Below the pieces are notes generated by a model. The model was not told where the DNA came from, ran no database searches, and saw only the letters and a list, made by a program, of their open reading frames with translations. The translations under genes and the position numbers were made by a program. A DNA stretch of 64,000 bases from CAYVOV01 sp964453525 (GTDB lineage Bacteria > Chloroflexota > Dehalococcoidia > Dehalococcoidales > UBA2162), in contig CAYVOV010000006.1 of NCBI GenBank assembly GCA_964453525.1, forward strand, positions 1 to 64,000. The letters are read 5' to 3'. Shown one piece after another: positions 8,272-19,292 of the stretch. The stretch's first letter is position 1. The number at the start of each line of letters is the position of its first letter.

Positions 8272-10722
8272 TTAAGGCTGGTCATTATCATCGTCTCCGT
8301 TTTTATTATTTTTCTTCCCGTCCTCGCCGCTCCGCCCGAAGTCTCTCAATTTCTCGGCGAGAGTCGCCAGCCTTTTCTGGACTTTATCGTTAATAGAATC
8401 CGGCTCGAACTGACCGTCATCCAGGCGTTTGCCAGCCTTCTGGCTGGTCAGGACTTCCATCCCCTCATCTATCGTGCCAACCGGGTAGATATGAAATTCT
8501 CCAGCTTCAACCGCCTGAACAATTTCCTCCTTAAGCATTAAATTTCTGACATTGCTGACCGGTATCAGGACTCCCTGGCTGCCATCCAGCCCTTTAGCCT
8601 TGCATACCTCAAAAAAGCCTTCAATCTTCTCGTTCAGTCCCCCGATTGCCTGCACCTCTCCCTTTTGATTGACTGAGCCGGTAACGGCAATTCCCTGCTT
8701 TATCGGCACCCCGGCGAGCCGGGACAGAAGGGCGTATAGCTCGGTACTGGAGGCGCTGTCTCCCTCCACTTCCTCGTAACTCTGCTCGAATACAAGGCGG
8801 GCTGAAAGCGACATCGGGATATCCTGCACGTACTTCTCGGTTATATAACCGCTCAATATCATAACACCCTTGGTGTGAAGGCGGCCTCCCAGTTTGGCTT
8901 CCCTCTCGATATCGACAAGTCCCTCTCTACCGACGCCGACACTGGCTGTTATCCTTGACGGTCTGCCAAAGGCAAAATCTCCGAGGTCGATAATCGCCAG
9001 GCCGTTTACCTGCCCTGTCTGCTCGCCCCCGGCATCGATAATAATCATTCCCTGGGCAATCATCTCATTTATACGCTGCTGGATAAGATTGGAGCGGTAT
9101 ACCTTCTGCTCTATTGCTTTCTCCACGTGCCTGGCTTCAATAAGCTCTGCTCCGTCTTCTACCGCCCAGAAGCTTGCCTCACGGATAATATCGGCGATAT
9201 CAGCAAACATGGTGGACAGCTTTTCCTGGTCGCCGGCGAGCCGTGAGCTGTGCTCCATAAGCTTTGCCAGAGCATCATTTTTCAGGTGTCTCAGGTCTTC
9301 CTCCCTGCACATCCGGCAGATTACGGCAGCGTAGTCTCTCAGGTTTCCCTCGGTCTTGTCCATGCGACTGTCAAAATCAGCCTTAATCTTGAACAGTTCC
9401 CTGAATTCGAGGTCCATTCTCAGTAACAGGTAGTAAAACATCGGCTCACCGATAAGGACAACCTTTATATCCAGCGGAATCGGCTCCGGTCTCAGGCTCT
9501 TCATTGCCAGGAAGCCGAGCCGTTCGCTGATTTCCTCGATAGTCAACTTCCCGTCACGGAGAGTCCTCTTCAGGCCGTCCCAGGACTGGTAGTTGGTTAA
9601 CAGGTCCTCAATCCTCAACGCCAGATAACCGCCGTTGGCGCGGTGGAGGGAGCCGCTCCTTATCATCGTGGAGTCTGTGTAGGAAGCCCCGAACTGAGCC
9701 TCCTTTTCAATACGACCGAACAGGTTATTAAATGTGGGATTCAGTTCAAGGACCACCGGAGCCCCTTCGAGCTCGGAGTTATCGACAAGTAGATTTACTT
9801 CATACTTTTTAAGCGCCTGTTTCTGTGCCATTTCCCTCATTGCCGCCATGGGGTCCTGCGGCGGGCTCGACTGAGGTTCGGACTTGAACTGCTCAAAGTT
9901 CTCAATGATATCCTGCTCAACTTCACCAAGGTAACCGACCACCTGCGGGAGTTCCAGATACCTGTTTTTCATTTCTTCGAACAGGTGGCTTACAGAATAT
10001 CGGGCTACCTCGCGGTCAGTTTCCTCAAGCCGCTCGGTGATGGCACTCTCATCAGCCCTCAAGCCTGTAATCTGCTCCTTTAACTCCCGGGACAGTTCTT
10101 CCTGTTTCCTCCGCATTGTCTCTTTATCTTCAACGCTTAACTTGTTATAGTCCTCCTCTGACATCGGCTTGCCATCAATTGACGGCAGGAAGACAAGACC
10201 TACCGGCGTGTTCTGAAGCAGAAATCCACTCTCTTCGGCCTTTCTATTCAGAGCATTGAAAACTGCTTCTCTCTTTTTGCCGTATTCTGAGGTAATCTCT
10301 TCCCGCCTCTCGCCGTATTCCTTGCTGGTAAATGCCTGGGCAAGGCTCCGCCTGGCGCTCTCTACCAGGTGACTGACATCCTTTTGCAGTTTCTGTCCCG
10401 TGCCCGGCGGCACTTCCAGAGCCTTTGGACAATAGGCATCCTTGAAGTTATGGACGTAACACCAGTCCGGTGGAACCTCTTTCTTGGCTGCCTTTGCCTC
10501 CAGGAAAGACTTGATTGTGGTAGTCCGGCCCGTCCCTGACGGTCCGGACACATATATATTGAATCCCGGCTTGAGGATACTCAGACCGAAATTAAGAGCG
10601 CTCAACGCCCGGTCCTGGCCGATAATACCGTCCATCGGGTTCAGGTCATTCGTTGACTCACAGTTAAACAGCCCCGGGTCACATCTGAGTCTTACCTGCG
10701 CTGCGGTCAATTCTTTAGGCAT
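8272..10722 (-). CDS. Lon-like ATP-dependent protease of the AAA_32 family
   Basis: An 816-residue Lon-family protease (YcbZ/LonH-like). The N-terminal nucleotide-binding loop is GPSGTGRTT (60-68), with Arg where Lys is usual, as is common in this family. A long charged coiled-coil region runs from about 110 to 290. The C-terminal serine-lysine protease domain has the nucleophile in EGDSASS (S656) and the lysine in GGLNEKIEG (K699), spaced as in Lon. The C-terminus ends in a hydrophilic Asp/Asn/Lys tail. It degrades misfolded or regulatory proteins in the cytosol. It is monocistronic, with a promoter at 10764-10792. Confidence 0.92.
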   Translation of the reverse strand: MPKELTAAQVRLRCDPGLFNCESTNDLNPMDGIIGQDRALSALNFGLSILKPGFNIYVSGPSGTGRTTTIKSFLEAKAAKKEVPPDWCYVHNFKDAYCPKALEVPPGTGQKLQKDVSHLVESARRSLAQAFTSKEYGERREEITSEYGKKREAVFNALNRKAEESGFLLQNTPVGLVFLPSIDGKPMSEEDYNKLSVEDKETMRRKQEELSRELKEQITGLRADESAITERLEETDREVARYSVSHLFEEMKNRYLELPQVVGYLGEVEQDIIENFEQFKSEPQSSPPQDPMAAMREMAQKQALKKYEVNLLVDNSELEGAPVVLELNPTFNNLFGRIEKEAQFGASYTDSTMIRSGSLHRANGGYLALRIEDLLTNYQSWDGLKRTLRDGKLTIEEISERLGFLAMKSLRPEPIPLDIKVVLIGEPMFYYLLLRMDLEFRELFKIKADFDSRMDKTEGNLRDYAAVICRMCREEDLRHLKNDALAKLMEHSSRLAGDQEKLSTMFADIADIIREASFWAVEDGAELIEARHVEKAIEQKVYRSNLIQQRINEMIAQGMIIIDAGGEQTGQVNGLAIIDLGDFAFGRPSRITASVGVGREGLVDIEREAKLGGRLHTKGVMILSGYITEKYVQDIPMSLSARLVFEQSYEEVEGDSASSTELYALLSRLAGVPIKQGIAVTGSVNQKGEVQAIGGLNEKIEGFFEVCKAKGLDGSQGVLIPVSNVRNLMLKEEIVQAVEAGEFHIYPVGTIDEGMEVLTSQKAGKRLDDGQFEPDSINDKVQKRLATLAEKLRDFGRSGEDGKKNNKNGDDDNDQP

Positions 10723-10763
10723 GGTTTTCCTCCTCGATATAGCTTACAGATACAATAATGAAT

Positions 10764-10792
10764 ATTATACAGTAACGGGGGTAAAGAGGTAA
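10764..10792 (-). promoter_or_regulatory. Probable promoter of the Lon-like protease gene
   Basis: Read on the minus strand: -35 TTACCT (10792-10787), a 17-bp spacer, and a perfect -10 TATAAT (10769-10764), about 40 bp upstream of the ATG at 10722. A gaggagg ribosome site precedes the start. Confidence 0.5.
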
Positions 10793-10810
10793 CTGCAAAT
10801 AGTACATTTG

Positions 10811-10839
10811 TTGACACCTCCTCCACCAAACACTAAAAT
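10811..10839 (+). promoter_or_regulatory. Strong sigma-70-type promoter of the acetyltransferase gene
   Basis: A perfect -35 TTGACA (10811-10816), 17-bp spacer, then -10 TAAAAT (10834-10839). The expected start near 10846 leaves about 60 nt of leader before the GNAT gene at 10908. It diverges from the protease promoter 20 bp away. Confidence 0.7.
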
Positions 10840-10907
10840 CATCACAAGTTCCCGATTAACAGGATGAATGAGCTTCTTCTAGCTGTATAAGGAGAACAGT
10901 ACCTTAA

Positions 10908-11411
10908 ATGACACAGGCTGAACCAGTAATCAGGGAAATATCCGATGATGAGCTAACCAAAAGTGCCAGGGTTATCAGGGACTCTTTCAGGACTGTGGCG
11001 GTTGAATTCGGGCTTACCCGGGAGAACTGTCCCACCCATCCTTCGTTTACGTCTGTAAAGCAACTAAGAGAGCTCAAGGATAAAGGCCTGCGCTTTTTCG
11101 GACTTTTTCTCGGCGACAGGCAGGTGGGATTCGTCGCCATTGAGAAAGCGGATGATAACCTCTACTACATGGAGAAGCTGGCGGTGCTCCCCGGGCACAG
11201 GCACAAAGCCTGCGGCACCAGTCTGGTAAGATTCGTTCTCGACTACGTGAGAGACAGGGATGGCAAGACGCTATCGATTGGCATTATTGACGAACACACC
11301 GTCTTGAAAAACTGGTATAAAAAATTCGGCTTCAAGGAAATAACCATCCAAAAATTCCCCCATCTGCCCTTTACGGTGTGTTTTATGGAGATATCCATAC
11401 AGCCGGATTAA
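10908..11411 (+). CDS. GNAT-family N-acetyltransferase
   Basis: A 167-residue acetyl-CoA-dependent acetyltransferase. The central beta strand MEKLAVLPGHRHKACGTSLV carries the acetyl-CoA pyrophosphate loop (family pattern Q/RxxGxG/A, here HRHKACG), and LKNWYKKFGFKEI is the typical C-terminal GNAT strand. Substrate is unknown. It is a single gene under a strong promoter and its stop overlaps the convergent hydrolase gene by 4 bp. Confidence 0.85.
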   Translation: MTQAEPVIREISDDELTKSARVIRDSFRTVAVEFGLTRENCPTHPSFTSVKQLRELKDKGLRFFGLFLGDRQVGFVAIEKADDNLYYMEKLAVLPGHRHKACGTSLVRFVLDYVRDRDGKTLSIGIIDEHTVLKNWYKKFGFKEITIQKFPHLPFTVCFMEISIQPD

Positions 11412-12241
11412 ACACGGGCATTGAGCCATGACTCCATGTCATTAAATACTTGCTCTCTTTCCGGCTCATTGAATATCTCGTGGTAGAACCCTTCGTAGAG
11501 TTTAAGTGTCTTGTCTTCCGAACCTGCCCGTTCAAACAGCATCCGGCTGCCTTCGGGAGCAGACAGCCTGTCATCGGCGCCGTGCATTATCAGGACCGGC
11601 AGCTTAATGTCGGACATTCTGGAGGGCAGTTCGCGAGTGGTTTTTATAAGCTCATTGCCCAGGCGAGCGCAAATCTTTCCCCGGAAAACAAGCGGGTCAT
11701 TTATGTAATTTGTCTCTACGGACTTGTCCCGGCTTAAAGTCGAGGCATCGAGAACGGTCATACCGAGCTTTGGAAGTAACAACGAGAGTATCCCTGCTAT
11801 TGCTACCAGCAACGGTGAGACTGTCGAGCCGACTTTCAGGACTGTCCCGGAAAGCAGCAGCCCGGAAATCTCGCTTTGATGCTGGATGGCATAGGCGACG
11901 GCGACTGTCGCCCCCAGGCTGTGTCCGACAAGGAAGATTTTCGCCTTCTGATGCTCATCATGTACCATTCGGATAAAAGTATTCAGGTCCTCAACAAACT
12001 CGGAGAACCGTCTGATATAACACCTCGAGCCTTCTGATTTGCCGTGCCCCCGCTGGTCATAGCTGTAGACAGCATACCCCGCCGGAACAAAATAATTGAC
12101 GATATTTAAATAGCGCCCGCTGTGCTCGGCCAGACCGTGAACGACGAGTAGTATCGCCTTCGGAGTGTCCGGCGGCAGCCAGCACTGATAGTAAAGGGCG
12201 AGGTTGCCCAGCTCCCTGAACTTGCCTTCTCTATGCTCCAT
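11408..12241 (-). CDS. Alpha/beta hydrolase, monoacylglycerol lipase / S33-like
   Basis: A 277-residue serine hydrolase of the Hydrolase_4 type. The oxyanion region is VVHGLAEHSGRY, the nucleophile elbow GHSLGATVA, and the Asp and His of the triad are in MHGADDRLSAP and GFYHEIFNEP. These are hallmarks of monoacylglycerol lipases and lysophospholipases. It lies 20 bp upstream (in transcription) of nothing else on its 3' side, and follows plsY (12262-12909) closely, so plsY and this lipase may be co-transcribed in membrane-lipid turnover. Confidence 0.85.
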   Translation of the reverse strand: MEHREGKFRELGNLALYYQCWLPPDTPKAILLVVHGLAEHSGRYLNIVNYFVPAGYAVYSYDQRGHGKSEGSRCYIRRFSEFVEDLNTFIRMVHDEHQKAKIFLVGHSLGATVAVAYAIQHQSEISGLLLSGTVLKVGSTVSPLLVAIAGILSLLLPKLGMTVLDASTLSRDKSVETNYINDPLVFRGKICARLGNELIKTTRELPSRMSDIKLPVLIMHGADDRLSAPEGSRMLFERAGSEDKTLKLYEGFYHEIFNEPEREQVFNDMESWLNARV

Positions 12242-12261
12242 TGTTTCCGTCCGGACACAGC

Positions 12262-12909
12262 TTAACTCTTATCCCGCCGCAGTAATTCAGCCCGTAAATT
12301 CTGGGCGTTCCCCGCCTTTGAAAGAGCCGCCCTGACCGTGGGAACGAAATTAAGCACCATTATTACTATTAGAACAATAGAGAATACCACAGGAAGCCAG
12401 GTTCTTTCCAGAAACCATGATGACACGGGTAGTGACAGGAGACTGATGTTGAGCGATAGCACGGGATTGCGAGTAAATAGCGTAAGTATTATCATAATGC
12501 CGAGAACAATAAGCAGCGCCCAGGGCATCAGCATTGCCAGTACGCCTACCGCCACCGCCAGGCCATTTCCCCCGGTAAATTTAAGGTATACCGACCACAT
12601 ATGACCGGCTACGGCGGCCAGTCCGGCAAGGAAAACGAAATAATGAGGTTCATAGAGCGGGACACCAAGTAACCAGTGGGCGATTGCTATTGATGCGACT
12701 CCCTTGCCGATATCGAAGAATGCCACCGGGACCGCCGCCCAAAAACCGACCTCACGGAAGACATTCCTGCCGCCGGCATTACCACCACCAAGCTGGCGGA
12801 TATCCCTCCCGGTTACTAGACGGGTAACAATGTAAGCCGAGTTGATGGAGCCAAGCAGGTAAGCAATTGCTATGGCGATAAATCCAGAAACAACCTCATT
12901 CAGTATCAC
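12262..12909 (-). CDS. plsY: Acyl-phosphate:glycerol-3-phosphate acyltransferase PlsY (first copy)
   Basis: A 215-residue multi-spanning membrane enzyme making lysophosphatidate from acyl phosphate. Motifs: GSINSAYI near the N-terminus, GGGNAGGRNVFREVG (usual form GSGNxGATN), DIGKG, and the loop GHMWSVYLKFTGGNGLA (usual GHxxPxxxxFxGGKG). The glycine-rich motifs are diverged: GGGNAGGRN for GSGNxGAxN and GGNG for GGKG. Starts at a GTG with an aggag ribosome site. A more canonical plsY copy occurs at 63515, so this one may have a different acyl donor or role. Confidence 0.85.
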   Translation of the reverse strand: MILNEVVSGFIAIAIAYLLGSINSAYIVTRLVTGRDIRQLGGGNAGGRNVFREVGFWAAVPVAFFDIGKGVASIAIAHWLLGVPLYEPHYFVFLAGLAAVAGHMWSVYLKFTGGNGLAVAVGVLAMLMPWALLIVLGIMIILTLFTRNPVLSLNISLLSLPVSSWFLERTWLPVVFSIVLIVIMVLNFVPTVRAALSKAGNAQNLRAELLRRDKS

Positions 12910-12945
12910 TCACTATTCCTCCGCCCGATTAACCGACAGCAGTGC

Positions 12946-13803
12946 CTAATCCACGTAGTAGGCGACCGCCAGTGTTCCGGTGCCGGTTGCGTAGCCCATT
13001 ACCGGGGTGAACTCGCTTATCCACAGTTCAGCGCATTCGAATTCGGATGAGATCCGTTCCTTCAGCATCTCTGCTTCGTCAGGAGCATAGGCATGCATTA
13101 CGGCAACGTGCGCCGGTCTCTGCCCAACTTTGCCTCTCATCATTTTAAGAAGCTTTTCTATGCCCCGCTCCCGGCTTCTTACCGCCCCGGCAAAACGAAT
13201 CCTTCCTGAAGAGTTGGTGAGAATCGGTTTAATACTGAGCATTGAACCGACATTAGAAGCAACCTTGGGTATGCGTCCGGTGCGGTAAACGTAACGGATA
13301 GTATCAAGAAAAGCCAAAAACCGGACTTTATCTTTTATTACCTCAGCCGCTTTAACCGACTCCGCCAGGTCTTTTCCCTCTGCGGCAGCCCGGGCAACTG
13401 CCAGGGCTATAAATCCCTCGGCAGCAGTAACGTTCTCAGAATCTATTACCTCAATACGAGTTTCGGGAAGCTCTATCCTGGCGTCTTCCATGGCTATCCG
13501 CGCCATGTCATATCCCGTACTCAGCAGCGATGATAATGTAACACAGACAACACTCTTTGCCTTCTTGCTGGCTTCACGGTACGCTTCAAGATAGTGGCCG
13601 GGAGCTGAAGGGGAAGTGGTGAATTTCTCAGGGTCCTGGAGGAATGCTTCATAAGCCTCTGATGGAGTTATATCCACCGAATCCCGGTAAACCTTACCCT
13701 GCACCAGGAGCCTGATAGGCACAATAACAATATCGTATTGCTCGATAAGCTCTTTAGTCAGGCAGGATATGCTATCAGTTATAACCGCAACTTGTTTATC
13801 CAT
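12946..13803 (-). CDS. DegV-family fatty-acid-binding protein
   Basis: A 285-residue DegV protein; the family binds a single fatty acid and acts with fatty-acid kinase FakA in Gram-positives. The N-terminus VAVITDSISCLTKELIEQYDI and the motif TTSPSAPGHYLEAYREA with VTLSSLLSTGYDMARIA are diagnostic. It lies 36 bp upstream of plsY in the same orientation, a sensible pairing because FakA makes the acyl phosphate that PlsY uses; no fakA is visible in this window. Confidence 0.9.
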   Translation of the reverse strand: MDKQVAVITDSISCLTKELIEQYDIVIVPIRLLVQGKVYRDSVDITPSEAYEAFLQDPEKFTTSPSAPGHYLEAYREASKKAKSVVCVTLSSLLSTGYDMARIAMEDARIELPETRIEVIDSENVTAAEGFIALAVARAAAEGKDLAESVKAAEVIKDKVRFLAFLDTIRYVYRTGRIPKVASNVGSMLSIKPILTNSSGRIRFAGAVRSRERGIEKLLKMMRGKVGQRPAHVAVMHAYAPDEAEMLKERISSEFECAELWISEFTPVMGYATGTGTLAVAYYVD

Positions 13804-13877
13804 GACACATCACAATACCTAGGCGCGCTAGGCATCATAATACAGAAAAGCCATCTTGTCAATAGTTACGATTGAAC

Positions 13878-14045
13878 CCTTTTACTTAATCATGGTTACA
13901 CAGGCAACAATGAATATCAATATTTCTTTCGCCGCTATGGTTTCCTTCGGCTTCGCTCAGGACAGGCCAGCTGCTTACCATGAGCGGCACGCATTCCCAC
14001 TCACCCTGAGCTTGTCGAAGGGTCTCCAACCTAGATTGAGAAGAA
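13878..14045. repeat. Dispersed repeat, copy 2
   Basis: Reverse complement of the element at 76-243, with high identity over about 168 bp (for example the shared block around 13945-13960 ggcttcgctcaggacagg). It lies between degV and the next repeat. The ORF at 13856-14095 is made of this repeat and is not a gene. Confidence 0.85.
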
Positions 14046-14170
14046 CCGATCGAACTGGTTCGTTTGAATTAACTAATCTATCTGTAATCATGTAGAGTAC
14101 CGATTGTACAGGGGCAACGTGCTTGCTGAAGTCTTGTACAGCGGGCGGTGGTGGCAATCTCTAATACAAT

Positions 14171-14276
14171 TGTCATTGCGAGGAGTATGCCAGAGGTATA
14201 CGACGAAGCAATCTGTACAGATATGTTAATTAATAGAGATTGCCACGCCCCGATATAATCGGGGCTCGCAATGACA
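14171..14276. repeat. MITE-like element with perfect 12-bp terminal inverted repeats
   Basis: 106 bp bounded by tgtcattgcgag (14171-14182) and its exact inverted copy ctcgcaatgaca (14265-14276). Just inside the right end is a small perfect palindrome, ccccgatataatcgggg. This is the widespread 'cattgcgag...' repeat type. It ends 16 bp from the stop codon of acetyl-CoA synthetase and may act as its 3' hairpin. Confidence 0.75.
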
Positions 14277-14291
14277 GAAGAAGTAAGTCGT

Positions 14292-16259
<1,968 letters not shown>

Positions 16260-16368
16260 AGATAATCCTCTCTCCCTGATAAATAATAGTCCCGTATTTC
16301 GCCGGTAAACAGGCAGTTTGAATTCAAAAGAGATGAGACCATACAAATATACGGCCCGGTTTTCCTGA

Positions 16369-16824
16369 TTAATCCTGGTAGGTAACTCCCATAAGCTGTG
16401 TAAAAGACATCCGTAATTTTTGCGACATCACGTATGCTATACCGGCCATAATTTCAGCACACAGTCTTGGATTTGTATTGATTAAGTCACGCAGTTGCTT
16501 ACCGTCAAAAGCAAGTACTCTCGTCTTTTCCAGCGCTTTCGCCGTGCTGATATGGTGATATGGAGGTATCACCGCCGGCCAGCTAAAACAGCCGAAATCG
16601 GAAACGGCCTGAATCTGTCTGCGGTCGGTCGGTCCCAGTTCAAGCATAATAGAAATCAGGCCGTCTTCCACTATATACATATCCGTTGCCGCCGTGTCCT
16701 GCCGGAATATTGTTGTGCCTACCTCGAATTCCTCGTAACGGCATAGCTTCGCTACCTCAGCAATGTCCTCCTCACTCAGATGACTGAAAACATCTGATTT
16801 CCTCATCGTTTCGATAGTATCCAT
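16369..16824 (-). CDS. Cyclic-nucleotide-binding-domain protein lacking a DNA-binding domain
   Basis: A 151-residue Crp-like effector domain only: FSHLSEEDIAEVAKLCRYEEFEVGT is the start of the cNMP jelly roll, and VEDGLISIMLEL with the following loop the ligand pocket. The Crp pocket signature (GExxxx...RxA) is not conserved: the loop reads QAVSDFGCFSWPAVIPP, so the ligand may not be a cyclic nucleotide. No helix-turn-helix follows. It has an excellent ggagggggg ribosome site and is probably co-transcribed with acs. It may be a sensor partner for another protein. Confidence 0.8.
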   Translation of the reverse strand: MDTIETMRKSDVFSHLSEEDIAEVAKLCRYEEFEVGTTIFRQDTAATDMYIVEDGLISIMLELGPTDRRQIQAVSDFGCFSWPAVIPPYHHISTAKALEKTRVLAFDGKQLRDLINTNPRLCAEIMAGIAYVMSQKLRMSFTQLMGVTYQD

Positions 16825-17047
16825 TTTCCCCCCTCCTGAACCATTTTATGCCTGTCTCTAAATTTACCAGAAATAGATTATAACATACATCCCCGGTCCG
16901 AAGATAACTTATGAAGTTCCTGGCTTCTCCTGTCTACTACCGACGCTCTCAGTAATTGTTAACAACAACTGAACGATACCGCACTTTTTCAGAAATACCT
17001 GACCGATTCCTCATCCTCCAGCAATCAGGTGCCTTTCAAGGCGAGCA

Positions 17048-17076
17048 TTGCTACATAAAAAATAGAGTGATATAAT
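17048..17076 (+). promoter_or_regulatory. Promoter of the histidine kinase operon
   Basis: -35 TTGCTA (17048-17053), 17-bp spacer, perfect -10 TATAAT (17071-17076). The predicted start near 17083 leaves a very short leader before the ATG at 17097. The rest of 16825-17047 shows no gene. Confidence 0.65.
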
Positions 17077-17096
17077 CCAGCCAAAGGGAGATTGGT

Positions 17097-19292
17097 ATGA
17101 CTTTAAGGGCAAAGGCACTGGTAATTATAGGCGTCTCCCTGCTCAGCTTGGCCGGGCTAATATATATTACTTCACGTTTCACCTTTATTCAGGGTCTCGC
17201 GGAGATCGAGGAACGGAACACGTCCCGGCAAATCGAACAGGCAATTAGTGCCTTATCTCACCTGATATCGGAACTTGAGACTACCAATGCTGCCTGGGCT
17301 GCCAGGGATGACACATACGCTTTTATTGAGGACGGTAACAAAGAATATATACAGTCGAACCTCGTCGATGATACATTCAGAACTATGAGGCTCAACCTGA
17401 TGATGTTTATCGACTCTTCCGGCAATACCGTTTTCAGCAAGGCTTTCGACCTCGAGAAGGACGAGGAGGTGCAGGTTCCGCAGGACTTGCCGGAATATCT
17501 TTCCGATGATAGTCCCCTTATAAGCCTTCCCGGCGCCCATGGTGTGACTTCAGGATTCATATCTCTGAAGCAGGGACCATTAATTATTACTTCACAGCCA
17601 ATCCTGACAAGCGAGAGAGAGGGGCCGGCACGTGGTACCCTCATCTTTGCCAGATACCTCGACTCTGAATTGACCAATGAGCTATCTGAAATTACCCTCT
17701 TTCCCGTATTGATACGTCCCATCAGCAATCTTGAAACGGAGGATTTCAAGGAGGCATTGGTAAACATTACTGGTGACGGTGGTACGTATATAAAGCCACT
17801 GGACGCCCAGCAAATTGGCGGCTATACATTTCTCAAGGATATTTATGACAGACCGGCGCTTATACTCAGGGTAGAAGTACCCAGAGAAGCATACCAGCTC
17901 GGCCAGCGTGTAACCAGCTATTTTATCCTGTCTGTACTGGGAGCCGGCTTCCTTGTCGGAGCCCTGGCAATGTTCCTCATACAGAAACAGGTCCTGTCAA
18001 GGTTCACCAATCTTGTTCGGGGTATCGACCGTATTGCTGAAAGCGGCAACACGGCAACGCGTATAACAATGGGAGGGAGAGACGAACTGAGCCTGGTAGC
18101 CGGCACGATAAACGGAATGCTGGCGGCAATCCAAGAAGCAGGAACGGAAATACGGGAAAGTGAACGCCGTTACCGCCTGCTTGCTGAGAACGTGACAGAT
18201 GTGATATGGACTATGGATAGCGAACTCAATTTTACCTACGTCAGCCCTTCAATAGTACACCTTACCGGATATACCGCAGATGAAGCGATTAACATGAAGC
18301 TCGAAGAGTCCATGGATAAGGCAATTCTGGATAATGCAATAGAAGCTTCAAAGCAGGAAGACGTGTCAACTGATAGCACCCAGAGTATGTCGGCATTTGA
18401 AGCTGAGATGACCAGGAAGGATGGCTCCAAGATATGGACTGAGCTTACAATGTCCGCCATACGGGACGCAAGCGGTGAAGTTACCGGATTCGCCGGAGTT
18501 GCCCGTGACATCAGCGAACGAAAGCAAGCAGCGGAAGACCTTCAACTACAGTACGAACAGGAAAGAGCCCTGAGGCAACAACTGGAAGAAGAAATTAAAA
18601 AGAGGATAGAATTTACCAGGGCCCTTGTACATGAGCTGAAAACCCCGATTACACCGGTGCTGGCAGCCATTGAACTGCTGCTTGAAGAAGTCCAGGACGA
18701 ACGTGTTGTCAGGCTGGTGCAGAACATTGACCGCAGCGCCTCCAATCTGAACCAGAGGATTGATGAACTCCTTGACCTAGCAAGAGGTGAAATAGATACA
18801 CTCATGCTCGACCTTGAGATGGTAGACCTTTTACCCTTGTTCCAGGAAATAACCAATGAGATGACACCTGTTGCCGAGCGCTATGGACAGACCCTGAGCT
18901 CAATTTTGCCTGCATCCATCCCTGAGGTACTGGTAGACAGCAGCCGTTTAAGACAGGTTATGCTGAACCTTCTCAATAACGCCTTCAAGTTCACGCCAAC
19001 CGGAGGGAATGTTACACTCAGCGTCAAAGAAGAAGGCTCCAATCTCGTCGTAGAAGTTCAGGACACCGGCCCCGGGATATCCAAGGAAGATCAGGAGCGA
19101 CTTTTTGACCCCTATTTCCGACGCCCCGGAGACAGAGAGCGCCTTAGCGGGCTGGGATTAGGATTAGCGCTAGCCAAGAGACTTGTTGAACTCCACGGAG
19201 GAGAGATGTGGGTACGAAGCCGAAGAGGTAAAGGTAGTACCTTCAGTTTTACGCTGCCAATAAGCACTGTACGTGAAAGGGGACAAGTATGA
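17097..19292 (+). CDS. Membrane sensor histidine kinase (CHASE4-like / HAMP / PAS / HisKA / HATPase)
   Basis: A 731-residue sensor. One membrane segment at about 7-27, an extracytoplasmic CHASE4-like domain to about 275 (includes NAAWAARDDTYAFIEDG, a CHASE4 signature), a second membrane segment about 277-297, HAMP, then PAS (about 355-485), a short coiled coil, HisKA with the phosphorylated His in VHELKTP (H512), and HATPase with N box NLLNNAFKF, G1 DTGPGIS and G2 GLGLGLALAKR. It overlaps the response regulator gene by 4 bp (ATGA), so kinase and regulator are translationally coupled. Position suggests control of the surface-protein genes downstream. Confidence 0.93.
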   Translation: MTLRAKALVIIGVSLLSLAGLIYITSRFTFIQGLAEIEERNTSRQIEQAISALSHLISELETTNAAWAARDDTYAFIEDGNKEYIQSNLVDDTFRTMRLNLMMFIDSSGNTVFSKAFDLEKDEEVQVPQDLPEYLSDDSPLISLPGAHGVTSGFISLKQGPLIITSQPILTSEREGPARGTLIFARYLDSELTNELSEITLFPVLIRPISNLETEDFKEALVNITGDGGTYIKPLDAQQIGGYTFLKDIYDRPALILRVEVPREAYQLGQRVTSYFILSVLGAGFLVGALAMFLIQKQVLSRFTNLVRGIDRIAESGNTATRITMGGRDELSLVAGTINGMLAAIQEAGTEIRESERRYRLLAENVTDVIWTMDSELNFTYVSPSIVHLTGYTADEAINMKLEESMDKAILDNAIEASKQEDVSTDSTQSMSAFEAEMTRKDGSKIWTELTMSAIRDASGEVTGFAGVARDISERKQAAEDLQLQYEQERALRQQLEEEIKKRIEFTRALVHELKTPITPVLAAIELLLEEVQDERVVRLVQNIDRSASNLNQRIDELLDLARGEIDTLMLDLEMVDLLPLFQEITNEMTPVAERYGQTLSSILPASIPEVLVDSSRLRQVMLNLLNNAFKFTPTGGNVTLSVKEEGSNLVVEVQDTGPGISKEDQERLFDPYFRRPGDRERLSGLGLGLALAKRLVELHGGEMWVRSRRGKGSTFSFTLPISTVRERGQV

